Of a stretch of 64,000 nt of DNA, positions 42,514 through 49,558 are shown piece by piece (within the stretch, counting starts at the first letter, position 1; every line of letters starts with the position of its first letter). The notes beneath the pieces were generated by a model. It was not told the DNA's origin and did not search any database. It worked only from the letters and a program-made list of their open reading frames with translations. The position numbers and the translations under genes are program-made. This DNA is from Adlercreutzia mucosicola DSM 19490 (GTDB taxonomy: Bacteria; Actinomycetota; Coriobacteriia; Coriobacteriales; Eggerthellaceae), in the NCBI RefSeq assembly GCF_000422625.1, contig NZ_AUGK01000003.1, positions 62,001 through 126,000 on the forward strand, written 5' to 3'.

Positions 42514-43371
42514 ATGAGCCAGCTTGAGAACTTGAACCGAGCCATGGGCTACGTCGAGGAGCACCTGGACGGGACGCTCGACCTGGAGGAGCTCTCCCGC
42601 ATTGCCGGATGCTCCCAGTACCAGCTCCAGCGGATGTTCCCCTACCTGGCGGGCGTGACGCTTTCGGAGTACGTCAGGCGCCGGGCGATGACGAGCGCCG
42701 CATACGACCTTGCGTCAACCGATGCGAAGGTGATAGACGTGGCCCTGAGATACGGGTACGACTCTCCGACGTCGTTCAGCAGGGCGTTCCGAAGCGTGCA
42801 CGGCGCGTCGCCGAGCGAGGCGCGCCTGCCCGGCACCAAGCTCAAACTCCACCCACGCCTCGCGTTCACGCTATCCGTGAAGGGAGAAGAGGCAATGGAC
42901 TACAAGATCATCGAGCAGCCGTCTTTCCGCGTGGTCGGGATACCGTCCGACAACGGGACGTGGGACGTCGAGAGCGCCGGGGCGAAGGCCACCGAGTACT
43001 GGGCTAAGATCGGGGCGGACGTCCACAAGGTGCTGGACCTGATGGACGGCAGCGAGCCTGCGGGCCTGCTGGGCGTCCAGTTCTGCGACGACGGCGAGTT
43101 CGACTGCTACATGGCCTGCGTGGCCACAGGCCAGCCGTGCCCCGAGGGCATGGGGGAGCGCGTCGTCGAGGCGGCCACCTATGCGGTCTTCGAGTGCGTC
43201 GGGCCGATGCCCGATGCCATGAACGAGTTGTGGCATCGCATCCTCGCCGAGTGGCTGCCGGCCTCTGGGTACCAGTGGGCCTCGGGCACCGACGTCGAGA
43301 GATACTTCACGCCGGCCATGACCGCGCCGGACAGCAGGAGCGAGGTCTGGCTTCCCGTGGTCAAGGCCTAA
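42514..43371 (+). CDS. AraC-family regulator with GyrI-like effector domain
   Basis: A 285-residue protein. Two N-terminal helix-turn-helix units span about residues 8-105 (LDLEELSRIAGCSQYQLQRMF and VIDVALRYGYDSPTSFSRAFRSVHGASPSEAR), followed by a GyrI/AraC_E_bind small-molecule-binding domain (about 130-285: YKIIEQPSFRVVGI, then YAVFECVGPMPDA). This is the Rob/SoxS-like AraC plus GyrI layout found in BmrR- or TipA-like sensing of drugs. AAAGGAGG precedes the ATG at 42514. The gene is followed 69 bases later by a free-standing GyrI-like protein, so the pair may sense the same compound. Confidence 0.92.
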   Translation: MSQLENLNRAMGYVEEHLDGTLDLEELSRIAGCSQYQLQRMFPYLAGVTLSEYVRRRAMTSAAYDLASTDAKVIDVALRYGYDSPTSFSRAFRSVHGASPSEARLPGTKLKLHPRLAFTLSVKGEEAMDYKIIEQPSFRVVGIPSDNGTWDVESAGAKATEYWAKIGADVHKVLDLMDGSEPAGLLGVQFCDDGEFDCYMACVATGQPCPEGMGERVVEAATYAVFECVGPMPDAMNELWHRILAEWLPASGYQWASGTDVERYFTPAMTAPDSRSEVWLPVVKA

Positions 43372-43440
43372 GGCCCAGCCGCGTTCGCCGACGGCGAGCC
43401 GATAACCAGAGCAACCATCACGTAAGGAGCGAGGAGCCCC

Positions 43441-44076
43441 ATGCCGTTCGACTACAAGAAAGAGTACAAGGACATCTACCAGCCGTCGAAGAAGCCGGCT
43501 CTCATAGAGGTGCCGCCGATCAGCTATGTGGCGGTGCGCGGCAAGGGGGATCCGAACGAGGAAGACGGCGAATACCAGCGTGCCCTCCAGATGCTCTACG
43601 GCATCTCCTTTACCATCAAGATGTCGCCCAAGTCGGGCTACGACATCGAGGGGTATACGCCCTACGTCGTTCCGCCGCTCGAGGGCTTCTGGACTTTTCC
43701 CGAGCCTATCGAGCGACTGGACCCGAAGCGCAAGGCCGAGCTTGAGTGGATAAGCTGCATCCGGCTGCCCGAGTTCGTGACGCCCGGGGTGTTCGACTGG
43801 GCGGTGCAGGAGGCCGCGCGCAAGAAGAAGGCCGACTTCTCGAAGGCGGAGATGGTCACGGTGGGCGAGGGGCTCTGCGTGCAGTGCATGCACAGCGGGT
43901 CCTACGACGACGAGCCTGCGACGATCGACGCGCTGAGAAGCTATGCCGAGTCAGAGGGCCTGCGGTTCGACCAGAGCGGGGAGCGCCTCCACCACGAGAT
44001 CTACCTCTCCGACCCGCGACGGGTTGCCCCCGAGCGCCTGAAAACGGTTCTCCGCATCCCCGTAAAGCCCGCCTAG
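43441..44076 (+). CDS. GyrI-like small-molecule-binding protein
   Basis: A 211-residue protein with the pattern of stand-alone GyrI-like proteins: KKEYKDIYQPSKKPALIEVPPISYVAVRGKGDPN at the N-terminus, then YTPYVVPPLEGFW, ARKKKADFSKAEM and YDDEPATIDALRSYAE, and a C-terminal HHEIYLSDPRRVAPERLKTVLR. Some relatives hydrolyse or bind cyclopropanoid or other cytotoxic compounds; direct function here is unknown. CGTAAGGAG precedes the ATG. Same strand as, and likely cotranscribed with, the AraC regulator. Confidence 0.9.
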   Translation: MPFDYKKEYKDIYQPSKKPALIEVPPISYVAVRGKGDPNEEDGEYQRALQMLYGISFTIKMSPKSGYDIEGYTPYVVPPLEGFWTFPEPIERLDPKRKAELEWISCIRLPEFVTPGVFDWAVQEAARKKKADFSKAEMVTVGEGLCVQCMHSGSYDDEPATIDALRSYAESEGLRFDQSGERLHHEIYLSDPRRVAPERLKTVLRIPVKPA

Positions 44077-44115
44077 GGCAAGCGTGCCGTAAGCCGCATA
44101 TCTGACCAGAAGAAA

Positions 44116-44144
44116 AGGCCTGCCGAGCGTAAAACGGCAGGCCT
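44116..44144. terminator. GC-rich hairpin after the GyrI-like gene
   Basis: AGGCCTGCCG (44116-44125) pairs with CGGCAGGCCT (44135-44144). The T-rich side is on the minus strand (CCTTTTCTTC), so it looks more like a leftward terminator than a rightward one, although no leftward gene ends here. Confidence 0.55.
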
Positions 44145-44273
44145 CGCTATGGCTGTGCCGCCGCGGATGACAGATACGGTACTGAGTCGTTGCCGTGATT
44201 CCATCGTGCTGTCGGACAATCTGTGCCCGTAGCCCCACATCGAAGCCCCATTCGCCCTCAATCGGCAGTATTA

Positions 44274-44316
44274 GCATGAACATACACATGAACCGAGTTC
44301 GTGTGTATGTTCATGC
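44274..44316. repeat. 20-bp-arm hairpin upstream of the AbiF locus
   Basis: Arms 44274-44293 and 44297-44316 are complementary at 19 of 20 positions with a 3-base centre (CGA). The arms contain GCATGAACATACACA. No T run follows. The position, about 180 bases ahead of the candidate RNA, makes it a possible operator, boundary or attachment-like site. Confidence 0.75.
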
Positions 44317-44481
44317 TGTGGCCGTAGCAGGTGTCAAGATAGAAAGCGTTTCGAAGGGGCCGAATGGGTTTCCGACAGATTCTGGGTCTATGGCGGCGGC
44401 AAGACAACCAAAGGTCGAGGGGCTTGCTGGATGAAGCGGGCTACCATTCAAGAGTATCGCCACCAAATCTTCAAGCGCTTG

Positions 44482-44490
44482 TGCTAGTAT
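44482..44490 (+). promoter_or_regulatory. Extended -10 promoter of the AbiF-associated RNA
   Basis: TG-C-TAGTAT: an extended -10 element (TG at 44482-44483, TAGTAT at 44485-44490). Transcription would begin near 44497, a few bases before the hairpin of the candidate RNA. Confidence 0.5.
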
Positions 44491-44496
44491 AAGCAA

Positions 44497-44550
44497 CAGC
44501 AAACCCGGCCGGCCTCTCAACGATGCACACTGCCGGGTCTTCTTATATTC
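44497..44550 (+). ncRNA. Candidate structured RNA associated with the AbiF gene
   Basis: Directly upstream of the AbiF-type gene a short unit can fold: ACCCGGC (44503-44509) pairs with GCCGGGT (44532-44538) around a 22-base loop that itself contains GGCC and CGATGCAC. It is followed by CTTCTTATATTC, resembling a weak terminator. The start is set by the extended -10 at 44482-44490. Small structured RNAs are reported beside AbiF-type HEPN proteins, and this position, size and stem fit such an RNA. It could equally be an attenuator in the gene's leader. Seen: stem and promoter. Known: such associations exist. Inferred: that this one is functional. Confidence 0.6.
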
Positions 44551-44566
44551 TCGCCTAGGAGGGTCC

Positions 44567-45526
44567 TTGGAGTACGAAAAGCCATGGTTGTCTTACGAGC
44601 AGCAAGCAGATCTGCTTATAGATGAGCGTGGCTTGAGCGCCAACCGAGAGAACCTGATTCGACATCTTCAAGAGGTCGGCTATTACCGTCTGAGTGGGTA
44701 TTGGTATATTTTCAAACGCTCTAACATCTCAGATTCCAAAGGTACTCACGATGAGCGCTTCATCGAGGGAACAACGTTTGACGAAATCTGGAGCCTCTAT
44801 ACATTCGACCGGCAATTGCGTTTATTGACTCTCGACGCTATAGAGCGTATTGAGGTTTATTTTAGGTCTCAGCTTGCATATGAACTCGCGAAAGAAACTG
44901 GTCCATTTGGATATCTGGAACCAGAAAATCTGCCACGTTTAGATGAAGAAGAATATAGCGAATTTCTGGAGCGCTGCGAAACCCAGTATCTGCGTTCTAG
45001 TGAACCGTTTGTGCGACACTTCAAAGAGAAGTATGGCGATAGTAAAGAGCTGCCCCCGTATTGGATCATGGTTAATCTCATGGAATTCGGGACGATGCTG
45101 CGCCTCTATAAAGGTGCGTCGTCGGAAATTCGAAATGAACTCGCAGGCAAGCTCGGTGTAACCACGCGTGTGTTGAAATCCTGGCTTGTTGCATTAAATA
45201 CCACGCGCAACATATGTGCTCATCATGCACGACTCTGGAATAAAGGTATTGGTACAAGACCGGTTATTCCAACCAAAGCAAAGAATCCCGAGTGGTATGA
45301 ACCTTTTCAGATTCGCGCCGACAGAACCTGCGGAATTCTCACTATCCTCAGCTACCTGCTCGAAAGAGTGGCTCCTGACACGTCTTGGCGGTCAAAACTA
45401 TTTAGCCTTCTGGAGACCAGGTCGGCAGACGAGCTCAATCGTATGGGGTTTACTGATGGTTGGAAAGAAAGTCCTCTGTGGAAATCCTGGGTTGAACAGT
45501 ACGATTCGGGCAAAAGTGCCGTATAG
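44567..45526 (+). CDS. AbiF/AbiD-family abortive infection protein (HEPN-like)
   Basis: A 319-residue Abi_2 protein. Recognisable family features are the N-terminal LSYEQQADLLIDERGL and HLQEVGYYRLSGYWYIF (about 30-49), FDEIWSLYTFDRQLRLLTLDAIERIEV (about 71-97), and the HEPN-type nuclease motif R214-NICA-H219 (Rx4H) in TTRNICAHHARLWN. AbiF proteins are phage-defence factors related to the HEPN domains of Cas13. The start is a TTG at 44567 behind AGGAGGG; spacing is tight but no better start exists. It lies about 20 bases after the candidate RNA and is AT-richer than neighbours, so it is probably acquired. The length is typical and no defect is seen. Confidence 0.9.
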   Translation: MEYEKPWLSYEQQADLLIDERGLSANRENLIRHLQEVGYYRLSGYWYIFKRSNISDSKGTHDERFIEGTTFDEIWSLYTFDRQLRLLTLDAIERIEVYFRSQLAYELAKETGPFGYLEPENLPRLDEEEYSEFLERCETQYLRSSEPFVRHFKEKYGDSKELPPYWIMVNLMEFGTMLRLYKGASSEIRNELAGKLGVTTRVLKSWLVALNTTRNICAHHARLWNKGIGTRPVIPTKAKNPEWYEPFQIRADRTCGILTILSYLLERVAPDTSWRSKLFSLLETRSADELNRMGFTDGWKESPLWKSWVEQYDSGKSAV

Positions 45527-45745
45527 CTTTGCTTGGGCGCTTACTCCCACTCCCCGGAACCGAGAGAAGAGGACCTTCTGCCGGTGCTACCCCACGCTGA
45601 ACGACTTTCTGGTAGAGCTGCAGGAAGACATCTACGGGCAACAGGGGTGCTCCCGCACTGGCTCAGACTGCCCTCCGCGCTTTCGGCAGCGCATAGCCTG
45701 GATTGGACGTTGTGAGGCGGAAGGTGCCCCACGACGTGCGGGACA
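45527..45745. other. Remnant-like stretch after the AbiF gene
   Basis: A plus-strand frame with a few plausible protein-like blocks (TLNDFLVELQEDIYG near 45591-45635) lacks a start and a recognisable family. It probably derives from a deleted gene. Nothing more can be supported. Confidence 0.35.
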
Positions 45746-46423
45746 TCACGATTGCCGAGTATCAGCCTTCCCGATCGCGGGTCTTTCGATGCACTTTTCC
45801 CGCAGGAACGAAATCAGCTCATCAGGAATGTTGCTCTCGTAGAATGCCACCAGCAACTCGAAGAACTCGCCTTGGGCGTCAATGGGCACGGCCAAAATGC
45901 CCTCGCCCGAGTGGACGAGGATATCGTTGGCGACAAGCTGGGCAGTTCGCTTGTTGCCGTCGCGGAATAGCTGCGAACGGCATGTCCATGCAAACGCGAG
46001 CAGAGCGCGCATGACGGGTTCTTTCACGGAGAGAATTCGCGCGAATTCACTGCGAACTTGATTCTCGTCGGGAACGGGTGGCACGAAATCGGTGCCCCCA
46101 ATGCGAACAAGCCCGTCGCCCACCTCGCCCGCATAGCGAACCACTCCGCCCTGGCCGATGAGCAGGTTGAGGTGCAGAAGAGTCTCGAAGTCTATCGCGT
46201 GAGGCTCATCGAGAACATAGCGCCACGCCTGCTTCAGATTATTGAGGGCGAGGTTCTGCTCAAGGCTCAAGTCGGCCACCACGCGGCCTTCGAGCACATC
46301 GGCGGTCTGGGGGTATGTGACGGCGATGCCCTCGAGTCGGGTCTCTTTCCAGATGCTGTCCACCAAGTTTCGCTTAGCGAGGAAAATGTTGTCCTCGAGG
46401 GAGAGCCTTCCGTTTGCGGTCAT
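45746..46423 (-). CDS. Fic/Doc-fold protein lacking the catalytic His
   Basis: A 225-residue protein. The Fic loop region reads RSQLFRDGNKRTAQLVAN (149-166): the phosphate-binding FRDGNKR is kept, but the position of the catalytic His two residues before Phe is Gln. The N-terminal helical part (DSIWKETRLEGIAVTYPQT, about 22-40) resembles the lEGI motif of Fic-like families. I have an impression that a subgroup of GNKR-type Fic-like proteins also lacks this His, so it may not be a decay product. The ATG overlaps the upstream ribbon-helix-helix gene by ATGA, as in toxin-antitoxin operons. Activity is uncertain: AMP transfer is unlikely, but nucleotide or kinase-like Doc chemistry also needs the His. 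Confidence 0.8.
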   Translation of the reverse strand: MTANGRLSLEDNIFLAKRNLVDSIWKETRLEGIAVTYPQTADVLEGRVVADLSLEQNLALNNLKQAWRYVLDEPHAIDFETLLHLNLLIGQGGVVRYAGEVGDGLVRIGGTDFVPPVPDENQVRSEFARILSVKEPVMRALLAFAWTCRSQLFRDGNKRTAQLVANDILVHSGEGILAVPIDAQGEFFELLVAFYESNIPDELISFLREKCIERPAIGKADTRQS

Positions 46424-46746
46424 CGAACATCTACCCCTTCGGCTTCGAGGAATTGGCGCAGGGCGGCTTCGTACACATCGTTCTTCTTAAGCCGCCGCCC
46501 TTGTTTCCGCGCGAGGTAGATGTAGTCGTCAACGGCATCGATAAGACCCTCGTCTATGGTTAGTCCCACTTTTACCTTTTTGGGGGAAGCCGCGGGGCAC
46601 TTCTCGCCGCGTTCGGACGAAGGCCTAGCAACGGGCGCCGGCATTTCGCCCCCGGAAGCGGCGGCACGCGCCCCTTTTCGTCCCGAAAGGCGCACAGGGG
46701 CCCCGAGAAAATCCTCAAACGATGCCGGTTTAACTGCCTTGGACAC
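46420..46746 (-). CDS. Ribbon-helix-helix partner (candidate antitoxin)
   Basis: A 108-residue protein. The N-terminal ~55 residues are disordered (Pro/Ala/Ser/Gly-rich). The C-terminal ~50 (KKVKVGLTIDEGLIDAVDDY, then KKNDVYEAALRQFLEAEGV) form a typical RHH DNA-binding unit. The RHH is at the C-terminus, the reverse of most antitoxins. It overlaps the Fic-like gene by four bases and has an AT-rich palindromic promoter region, so it probably regulates the pair. Confidence 0.75.
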   Translation of the reverse strand: MSKAVKPASFEDFLGAPVRLSGRKGARAAASGGEMPAPVARPSSERGEKCPAASPKKVKVGLTIDEGLIDAVDDYIYLARKQGRRLKKNDVYEAALRQFLEAEGVDVR

Positions 46747-46768
46747 GCTGATCCTTTCAAAGGAAGAT

Positions 46769-46790
46769 TTCTAGAAATATAGATATCTAT
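46769..46790. promoter_or_regulatory. Tandem palindromes before the RHH/Fic pair
   Basis: TTCTAGAA (46769-46776) and ATAGATATCTAT (46779-46790) are perfect palindromes 2 bases apart in a short AT-rich patch, starting 23 bases upstream of the RHH gene's ATG. This is a likely autoregulatory operator. Confidence 0.6.
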
Positions 46791-46956
46791 TTTCTTCTTA
46801 ATAGCGCATGTGTCAAGGGCTGGAATGCCTAATTTGAACCTCAGCATTAAACGTTTTCGATGGCACATTCGTCGGTAAACTCACCGGCTTCTCGTGGAAG
46901 CTTGCCGACAAGCCCCCCTGTGTTCTCGCCCATGAAGGCATCGAGACCGGTGAGAT

Positions 46957-46992
46957 ACAAAAGTGCTCCTCGGCAGCTGCCCAGGAGCACTT
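46957..46992 (-). terminator. Intrinsic terminator of the GMP synthase subunit gene
   Basis: AAGTGCTCCT (46961-46970) pairs with AGGAGCACTT (46983-46992). Read leftward, the stem is followed by TTTTGTATC. It ends 34 bases beyond the guaA stop. The stretch 46791-46956 shows no supported gene. Confidence 0.85.
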
Positions 46993-47025
46993 CGGGTTTC
47001 GTTCGCTTGATCGTGTTTGAGCGCT

Positions 47026-48006
47026 TTACTCCCACTCCACCGTGCCGACGGGTTTGGGAGTCAGGTCGTAGGCCACGCGGCAGATGCCGGGGACCTCGTG
47101 GGTGATGCGGTCGGTCATGCGCTTCAGCAGCGCCCAGTCAAGCTCCGGCACTTCGGCGGTCATCACGTCCACGGTGTTGATGGCGCGGATGATGGCCGGC
47201 CACTCGTAGGCGCGCACGCCGTCGCGCACACCGGTGGCGCGCACGTCGGGCACCACAGCGAAGTACTGCCAGGCGCCCACGTTCGCCGCCTCCATCTCCT
47301 CGCGCACGATGGCGTCGGCCTCGCGCAGCGCTTCCAAGCGGTCACGGGTGATGGCGCCCAGGCAGCGTACCCCCAGGCCCGGGCCGGGGAAGGGCTGGCG
47401 CTCCACCATGTTCTCCGGCAGCCCCAGCTCGCGGCCGACGACGCGCACCTCGTCTTTGAACAGCAGCTTTACGGGCTCCACGAGGTCGAACTGCAGATCG
47501 TCCGGCAGGCCGCCCACGTTGTGATGGGCCTTCACGCCGTCCTGGGACTCCAGGATGTCGGGATAGATGGTGCCCTGGGCGAGGAAATCAACCTCGTCGC
47601 CCACCTTGCGGGCCTCTTCCTCGAACACGCGGATGAACTCGCCGCCGATGATCTTGCGCTTGGTCTCCGGCTCGTCCACGCCGGCCAGCAAGTCCAGGAA
47701 GCGGTCGGTGGCGTCCACGTACACCAGATTCGCGTCCATCTGGTTCTGGAACACGTCGATGACCTGCTCCGACTCGCCCTTGCGCATAAGGCCGTGGTTC
47801 ACGTGCACGCACACGAGGTTCTTCCCGATGGCCTTGATCAGCAGCGCCGCCACCACGCTGGAGTCCACGCCGCCGGACAGGGCCAGCAGCACCTTCTTGT
47901 CGCCGACCTGCTCTCGAATGGCGGCCACCTGCTCGTCGATGAAAGCCTGGGCCAGCTCGGGCGTGCTGATGCGCTCCATGTCGTCGGGGCGAACGTTCTG
48001 ATCCAT
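47026..48006 (-). CDS. guaA: GMP synthase, ATP-pyrophosphatase subunit without amidotransferase domain
   Basis: A 326-residue enzyme of purine biosynthesis that adenylates and aminates XMP to GMP. The PP-loop LALSGGVDSSVVAAL (about 41-55), the HGLMRKGE and FLAQGTIYPDILES elements, the dimerisation domain (QPFPGPGLGVRCLG) and the C-terminal GICRVAYDLTPKPVGTVEWE are all present. The N-terminal glutamine amidotransferase domain of ordinary GuaA (about 190 residues) is absent, as in the two-subunit archaeal type. The partner is not in the window, so glutaminase activity must come from elsewhere, or free ammonia is used. The ATG at 48006 has AGGAGG upstream. Confidence 0.93.
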   Translation of the reverse strand: MDQNVRPDDMERISTPELAQAFIDEQVAAIREQVGDKKVLLALSGGVDSSVVAALLIKAIGKNLVCVHVNHGLMRKGESEQVIDVFQNQMDANLVYVDATDRFLDLLAGVDEPETKRKIIGGEFIRVFEEEARKVGDEVDFLAQGTIYPDILESQDGVKAHHNVGGLPDDLQFDLVEPVKLLFKDEVRVVGRELGLPENMVERQPFPGPGLGVRCLGAITRDRLEALREADAIVREEMEAANVGAWQYFAVVPDVRATGVRDGVRAYEWPAIIRAINTVDVMTAEVPELDWALLKRMTDRITHEVPGICRVAYDLTPKPVGTVEWE

Positions 48007-48118
48007 AGGAACCTCCTCGCAAATTCGGGTCGTGATTCTCTCTGGGACGATTATAGCGAAGGCCAGGTCTGGGTGCGCTCTTCCTGGGGGAACTTCTCGA
48101 GGTTTCAGGCGAGCGCCC

Positions 48119-49288
48119 TCAGTAACTCAGCCCGAAGGCCCACAGGGGGATGACGTTGCCGTGGCCGTATTCGATGTCGTCCTTTACGATGAACCCCTGC
48201 GCCGCATCGCGAATCTGCCTCGCACCCTTGCTTTTGCCGCCTACCTCGAAGGTGGCGCCGTCGATTTGAAAGTCAGAGATCGGTGAGCTGAAGACCTTCT
48301 GGTTGACACGCATCTGATTGAAGAAGAACGTCTCGCGAACCGTGCCGACATCCGGGGCTCCGTCGCTTAAGTTGTGAAGGATGTTCGTGTTGTCCAGGTA
48401 GACTTTCTCGACCTTGCCCAGGGCATTGATGCTCGACGAGGGCTCACGCAGCTGGGCTGTCATGCCTGCTTTCTCGATGAACAAAAGGTAGTCCTCCAGG
48501 TTGTTGCGGCTGGCTCCAATCTGCGAGGCTAGTTTTGCCATGCTGGGTTTGAAGGGGGCAAGCGTGCTGGCAAGGGCCATGAGCTTGCGCAGCTTGCGAC
48601 CTGTCGAGGCGTTCATGTTCGCGAACTGGGGAATGTCCACTTCGAGCGTGCGGTTGATGACCTGAGCGAGCTCGATGGAGAAGTCGGGGTCTTGCCCGAA
48701 GGGGTAATAGCCGCTGATGAGGTATTCCCGAAAGTAGGGGAGGGGGTGGGTTACCCCGGGAATGGAGGCCCGGTGCTCGATGATGTCCTCCAGGGAGAAG
48801 GCCGGCGTCTCTATTCCGTGGCGCATGGCGAGGAACTCGCGGAAGGAAAGGCCCTGCAGGTGGTACTTCGGTGCCCGACGACTCAGATCCGCCTCGCCGC
48901 GCTCGATGTCGAGGATCGACGAGCCCGTGAAGTACACGTGCATATCGGGGAACGAGTCGTAGATGGCCTTCAGCTCGCGGGACCATCCCTCATATTTATG
49001 AATCTCATCGAGATAGAGGAATGCGCCGCCGCTTTTGCTGAAAGCCTCGGCCGTATCAAAGAGCGTGTGGTCCGAGAAGTACAAGTTGTCGGCCGAGGCG
49101 AAGAGTGCCCGGTCGGTCTGGTTGGCATGCTTGATATGCTGCAAGAAGAGTGTGGTTTTGCCGACGCCTCGCGGTCCGACGAGGCCGAGCATGCGATTGT
49201 CCCAGTTGATGCGGTCGTAGATGTACCGGTGAAATTCGCTCGTCGTGTTCTCGAGCAGGCGGTACATGGTTTCGTAGAGGCGTTCCAT
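48119..49288 (-). CDS. AAA ATPase with DUF4143-like domain
   Basis: A 389-residue protein. Walker A is GPRGVGKT (about 38-45) and Walker B FLYLDEIHKYEGW (about 101-113), with a sensor region SSILDIERGEADLSRR. A winged-helix part follows (about 245-290: MAKLASQIGASRNNLEDYLLFIEKAGM). The C-terminal part has DFQIDGATFEVGGKSKGARQI, a PD-(D/E)xK-like core. The ATG at 49288 follows GAAGGA; an ATG further upstream would lie inside the operators. The promoter region holds three phased palindromes, so this ATPase is tightly regulated, perhaps by its own winged-helix domain. The role of the family is not established. Confidence 0.88.
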   Translation of the reverse strand: MERLYETMYRLLENTTSEFHRYIYDRINWDNRMLGLVGPRGVGKTTLFLQHIKHANQTDRALFASADNLYFSDHTLFDTAEAFSKSGGAFLYLDEIHKYEGWSRELKAIYDSFPDMHVYFTGSSILDIERGEADLSRRAPKYHLQGLSFREFLAMRHGIETPAFSLEDIIEHRASIPGVTHPLPYFREYLISGYYPFGQDPDFSIELAQVINRTLEVDIPQFANMNASTGRKLRKLMALASTLAPFKPSMAKLASQIGASRNNLEDYLLFIEKAGMTAQLREPSSSINALGKVEKVYLDNTNILHNLSDGAPDVGTVRETFFFNQMRVNQKVFSSPISDFQIDGATFEVGGKSKGARQIRDAAQGFIVKDDIEYGHGNVIPLWAFGLSY

Positions 49289-49306
49289 GGCCGATCCTTC
49301 AATGAA

Positions 49307-49389
49307 TGCACTTATTGAGTGCAGAAATTGTACCATAAGTGCACTCATTGAGTGCTATATCTAGGAAAAACCTGCACTTATTGAGTGCA
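49307..49389. promoter_or_regulatory. Three identical-period palindromic operators
   Basis: TGCACTTATTGAGTGCA at 49307-49323, TGCACTCATTGAGTGCT at 49340-49356 and TGCACTTATTGAGTGCA at 49373-49389. The repeat period is exactly 33 bp, close to three helical turns, so all face one side of the DNA. Each site is an inverted repeat, GCACT-N5-AGTGC. They lie 19 to 101 bases upstream of the DUF4143 ATPase ATG. Confidence 0.9.
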
Positions 49390-49437
49390 TGTTTGGAACA
49401 GCTGGGCTGGGGCGTGGGGTGATGCCAGGTTGTGGAT

Positions 49438-49457
49438 GGGCGGCCTAAAGGCCGCCC
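49438..49457. repeat. REP-like palindrome, copy 3
   Basis: GGGCGGCC-TAAA-GGCCGCCC, followed by CTGCGGG; same family as 2033-2052 and 7686-7705. Confidence 0.75.
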
Positions 49458-49558
49458 CTGCGGGTGAGCAGTGCATGGTGGTGACAGGCTGGGGAAGGGG
49501 GCGGGTTGCTGCAAGCGAGCCGTCGGCACGGGGGCAGTCGGTTGGCTGTTCGGCTCCC

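Noticed and set aside
46847-47035. 62-codon minus-strand frame beyond guaA
   Set aside because: Overlaps the guaA end and its terminator; no ribosome site or recognisable family.
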